This document shows, piece after piece, positions 7,152 to 8,409 of a stretch of DNA of 8,409 bases. The position numbers were made by a program, and so were the translations under genes. Below the pieces are notes generated by a model. It was not told the origin of the DNA and ran no database searches. It was given only the letters and a program-made list of their open reading frames with translations. Within the stretch, counting starts at the first letter, position 1, and each line of letters starts with the position of its first letter. The DNA lies in NCBI GenBank assembly GCA_019246375.1, contig JAFAQO010000375.1, forward strand, positions 1-8,409, given 5' to 3'. Source of the DNA: Mycobacterium sp. GTDB taxonomy: Bacteria > Actinomycetota > Actinomycetes > Mycobacteriales > Mycobacteriaceae.

Positions 7152-7186
7152 AGCGCAAGCTAACGACGGGCGCCAACTGGTGTCAA
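7152..7186 (-). promoter_or_regulatory. Predicted SigA-type promoter of the amidohydrolase/P450 operon
   Basis: On the minus strand a perfect -35 hexamer TTGACA (7186-7181) is followed after 18 nt by TAGCTT (7162-7157), which fits the mycobacterial -10 pattern TANNNT. Only 5 nt (GCGCT) separate the -10 from the ATG at 7151, so transcription should begin at or next to the A of the start codon. Leaderless mRNAs are common in mycobacteria, and there is no Shine-Dalgarno here. Confidence 0.6.
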
Positions 7187-7194
7187 TGCTATCT

Positions 7195-7212
7195 ATGCAA
7201 AGAATGCAAAGA
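7195..7212. repeat. Perfect 9-bp tandem repeat (ATGCAAAGA x2) upstream of the -35 box
   Basis: ATGCAAAGA occurs at 7195-7203 and immediately again at 7204-7212. It begins 8 bp upstream of the minus-strand -35 box, where an activator or repressor could bind. On the plus strand each copy also contains an ATG in frame with the downstream membrane protein, but no ribosome-binding site precedes them. It is AT-richer than its surroundings. Confidence 0.55.
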
Positions 7213-7260
7213 TTACCGGTGCTGGTGGGCGCTGCGGTTGCGGTGCGGGTCCGTTACCCT

Positions 7261-7286
7261 GTGTCACTCGTGGGAGGTCGTGACAC
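7261..7286. promoter_or_regulatory. Inverted repeat GTGTCAC-N12-GTGACAC, possible operator or mRNA hairpin
   Basis: GTGTCAC (7261-7267) is the exact reverse complement of GTGACAC (7280-7286), with 12 bases between. Flanking CCT and AGG can extend the pairing past a 2-nt bulge. The loop holds GGGAGG (7272-7277), a Shine-Dalgarno-like element. A TACCCT (7255-7260), which fits the -10 pattern TANNNT on the plus strand, directly abuts it. It could be an operator over a promoter for the mannosyltransferase gene or a hairpin in its leader; the sequence alone cannot decide. Confidence 0.45.
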
Positions 7287-7302
7287 CCAGGCGGGGCTGA
7301 CG

Positions 7303-8409
7303 GTGGCGCCCCGTATTCGCCGCTTCGGTCCCGCGGTGCTGGCGGTAGCGGTAGTGCTCTACGTGGTGGTCTATGCCCTCTGGCCATCGCTGGCCACGCA
7401 GGTGGACCTTCAGGTGTACCGGTTCGCCGCACTGCGCCTCTGGCACGGACTCGATCTGTATTCGATCGGGCTGACGGGCAACTCCAAAGAGTTGCTGTTC
7501 ATCTACCCGCCGTTCGCGGCGTTGTGTTTTCTGCCGCTGGCGCTTGTCGGCGAGCCGGTGGTGCAGGTGCTGTGGTTGACGCTGACATGGGCGCTGATCG
7601 TTTGGGCCATCTGGCGGATGCTGAAGTCGATGGCGCCGGCCCGGACGCCTGGACTGTGGAGTCTGGTTGCGCTACTGGTCGGTGTGGTGGCATGGCTGGA
7701 GCCGATTCGGCTCACGCTTCAGCTCGGTCAGATCAACGTCGTGATACTGGCGCTGGTGATGGCTGATCTGCTGAGCTCGGCGCAGCGCCGGTGGGCGGGC
7801 GTCGGGATCGGCATCGCCGCCGGGCTGAAGCTAACCCCGGCGCTGTTCATCGTCTATCTGGCCGCGACGGGGCGGCTACGCGCCGCTTCGGTGGCCGCCG
7901 TCACTTTGGTAGCCACCATCGCGGCGGGGTTTGTGCTCTTGCCGGCCGGCTCCACCTTCTACTGGCTGCGGCACGGCTTCGACGACCCGGGGCGGATCGC
8001 GCAGCATCCGTTCGCCAGCACCGCCAACGCCAGTCTGGGCGGTTTGTTGATGCGGCTGCACGTGCCGCCTGCGCCGGTGGCGGTGGCGGCGGTGGTCATG
8101 GCTGTCGCCGCGGTGACGCTGGCCGCGGTCGCCTACCGACGCGGTCATGCGGTCCTGGGCAGCGCGCTGGTCGGGATGGCGTCGGCCGCCGTCTCGCCGT
8201 TCAGCTGGAGTCACCACTGGGTGTGGTTCGCCCCGCTGCTGGTGCACCTCGGGTACCGGGCCCATGTGCTACGCAGCAGGTCCTCGACGTGGACATTCTG
8301 GGCGCTGGCCGCTCTGCTGGGCGGCTGGTTCACCTCGTTCGGCGAGCACCGGGAGTCCGGCGTCCTGTCCCTGCGGCCCGGCGGCATCTGGAAAGACATA
8401 ATCCCCGGC
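7303..8409 (+). CDS. GT87/DUF2029 polyprenol-phosphate-mannose-dependent mannosyltransferase (3' end outside window)
   Basis: The frame is open from here to the last base of the window (369 codons, no stop), so the C-terminus is missing; family members such as Rv2181 and PimE are about 430 residues. It is a polytopic membrane protein with about ten hydrophobic segments, the first at residues ~10-28. The likely catalytic Asp lies in the first extracytoplasmic loop, VDLQVYRFAALRLWHG (Asp35). Other family-like motifs are LGQINVVI (141-148), GIAAGLKLTPALF (170-182) and SPFSWSHHWVWF (298-309). Enzymes of this GT-C family move mannose from polyprenyl-phosphate-mannose to lipomannan or PIM acceptors on the outer face of the membrane. 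The GTG at 7303 is chosen because AGGCGGGG ends 6 nt upstream and it gives a short basic N-terminus (VAPRIRR) before the first helix. GTG 7270 and ATG 7204, 7195 or 7186 are in frame and possible. The exact acceptor is unknown. Confidence 0.88.
   Translation, partial: MAPRIRRFGPAVLAVAVVLYVVVYALWPSLATQVDLQVYRFAALRLWHGLDLYSIGLTGNSKELLFIYPPFAALCFLPLALVGEPVVQVLWLTLTWALIVWAIWRMLKSMAPARTPGLWSLVALLVGVVAWLEPIRLTLQLGQINVVILALVMADLLSSAQRRWAGVGIGIAAGLKLTPALFIVYLAATGRLRAASVAAVTLVATIAAGFVLLPAGSTFYWLRHGFDDPGRIAQHPFASTANASLGGLLMRLHVPPAPVAVAAVVMAVAAVTLAAVAYRRGHAVLGSALVGMASAAVSPFSWSHHWVWFAPLLVHLGYRAHVLRSRSSTWTFWALAALLGGWFTSFGEHRESGVLSLRPGGIWKDIIPG

Overview
The window comes from a high-GC actinobacterium, almost certainly a Mycobacterium and probably a slow grower. 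The left end carries the gene order Nif3-like protein, coiled-coil zinc-ribbon protein, bifunctional RNase H/phosphatase. I know this order as Rv2230c-Rv2229c-Rv2228c in M. tuberculosis, and the last two proteins here closely resemble the M. tuberculosis ones as I remember them. No alignment or search was run, so every family call rests on motifs read from the translation.

Layout. (1) Bases 1-2706, plus strand: a tightly packed housekeeping operon of three genes. The first is cut at its 5' end by the window edge, and the junctions are 9 nt apart and then overlap by 4 nt (GTGA). (2) Bases 2707-2827: a convergent gap with two weak stem-loops. (3) Bases 2828-7151, minus strand: an accessory metabolic operon read right to left. 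It encodes an amidohydrolase_2-type TIM-barrel protein, a D-aminoacylase-like amidohydrolase and a cytochrome P450. Its genes overlap by 16 nt and 4 nt (ATGA), so it is very probably one translationally coupled transcript. A plausible SigA-type promoter sits so close to the first ATG that the mRNA may be leaderless. (4) Bases 7152-7302: a divergent regulatory region with that promoter, a perfect 9-bp tandem repeat and a 7-bp inverted repeat. (5) Bases 7303-8409, plus strand: a polytopic membrane protein of the GT87 (DUF2029) mannosyltransferase type. It is open at the right edge of the window.

How the genes work together. The three minus-strand genes look like a small catabolic or modifying module with two metal-dependent hydrolases and one monooxygenase. 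The substrate cannot be read from the sequence. The plus-strand operon concerns nucleic-acid and phosphate-ester housekeeping, and the GT87 protein points to cell-envelope mannolipid or glycan assembly.

The most interesting observation is inside the P450 gene. A 126-127 bp block made of two copies of a short repeat is inserted exactly in frame in the loop after the I helix, adding about 42 residues to an otherwise normal ~403-residue P450. It looks like a small mobile or palindromic repeat that has invaded a coding region without breaking it. I found no CRISPR array, transposase, phage gene, toxin-antitoxin pair, defence system, tRNA or rRNA.
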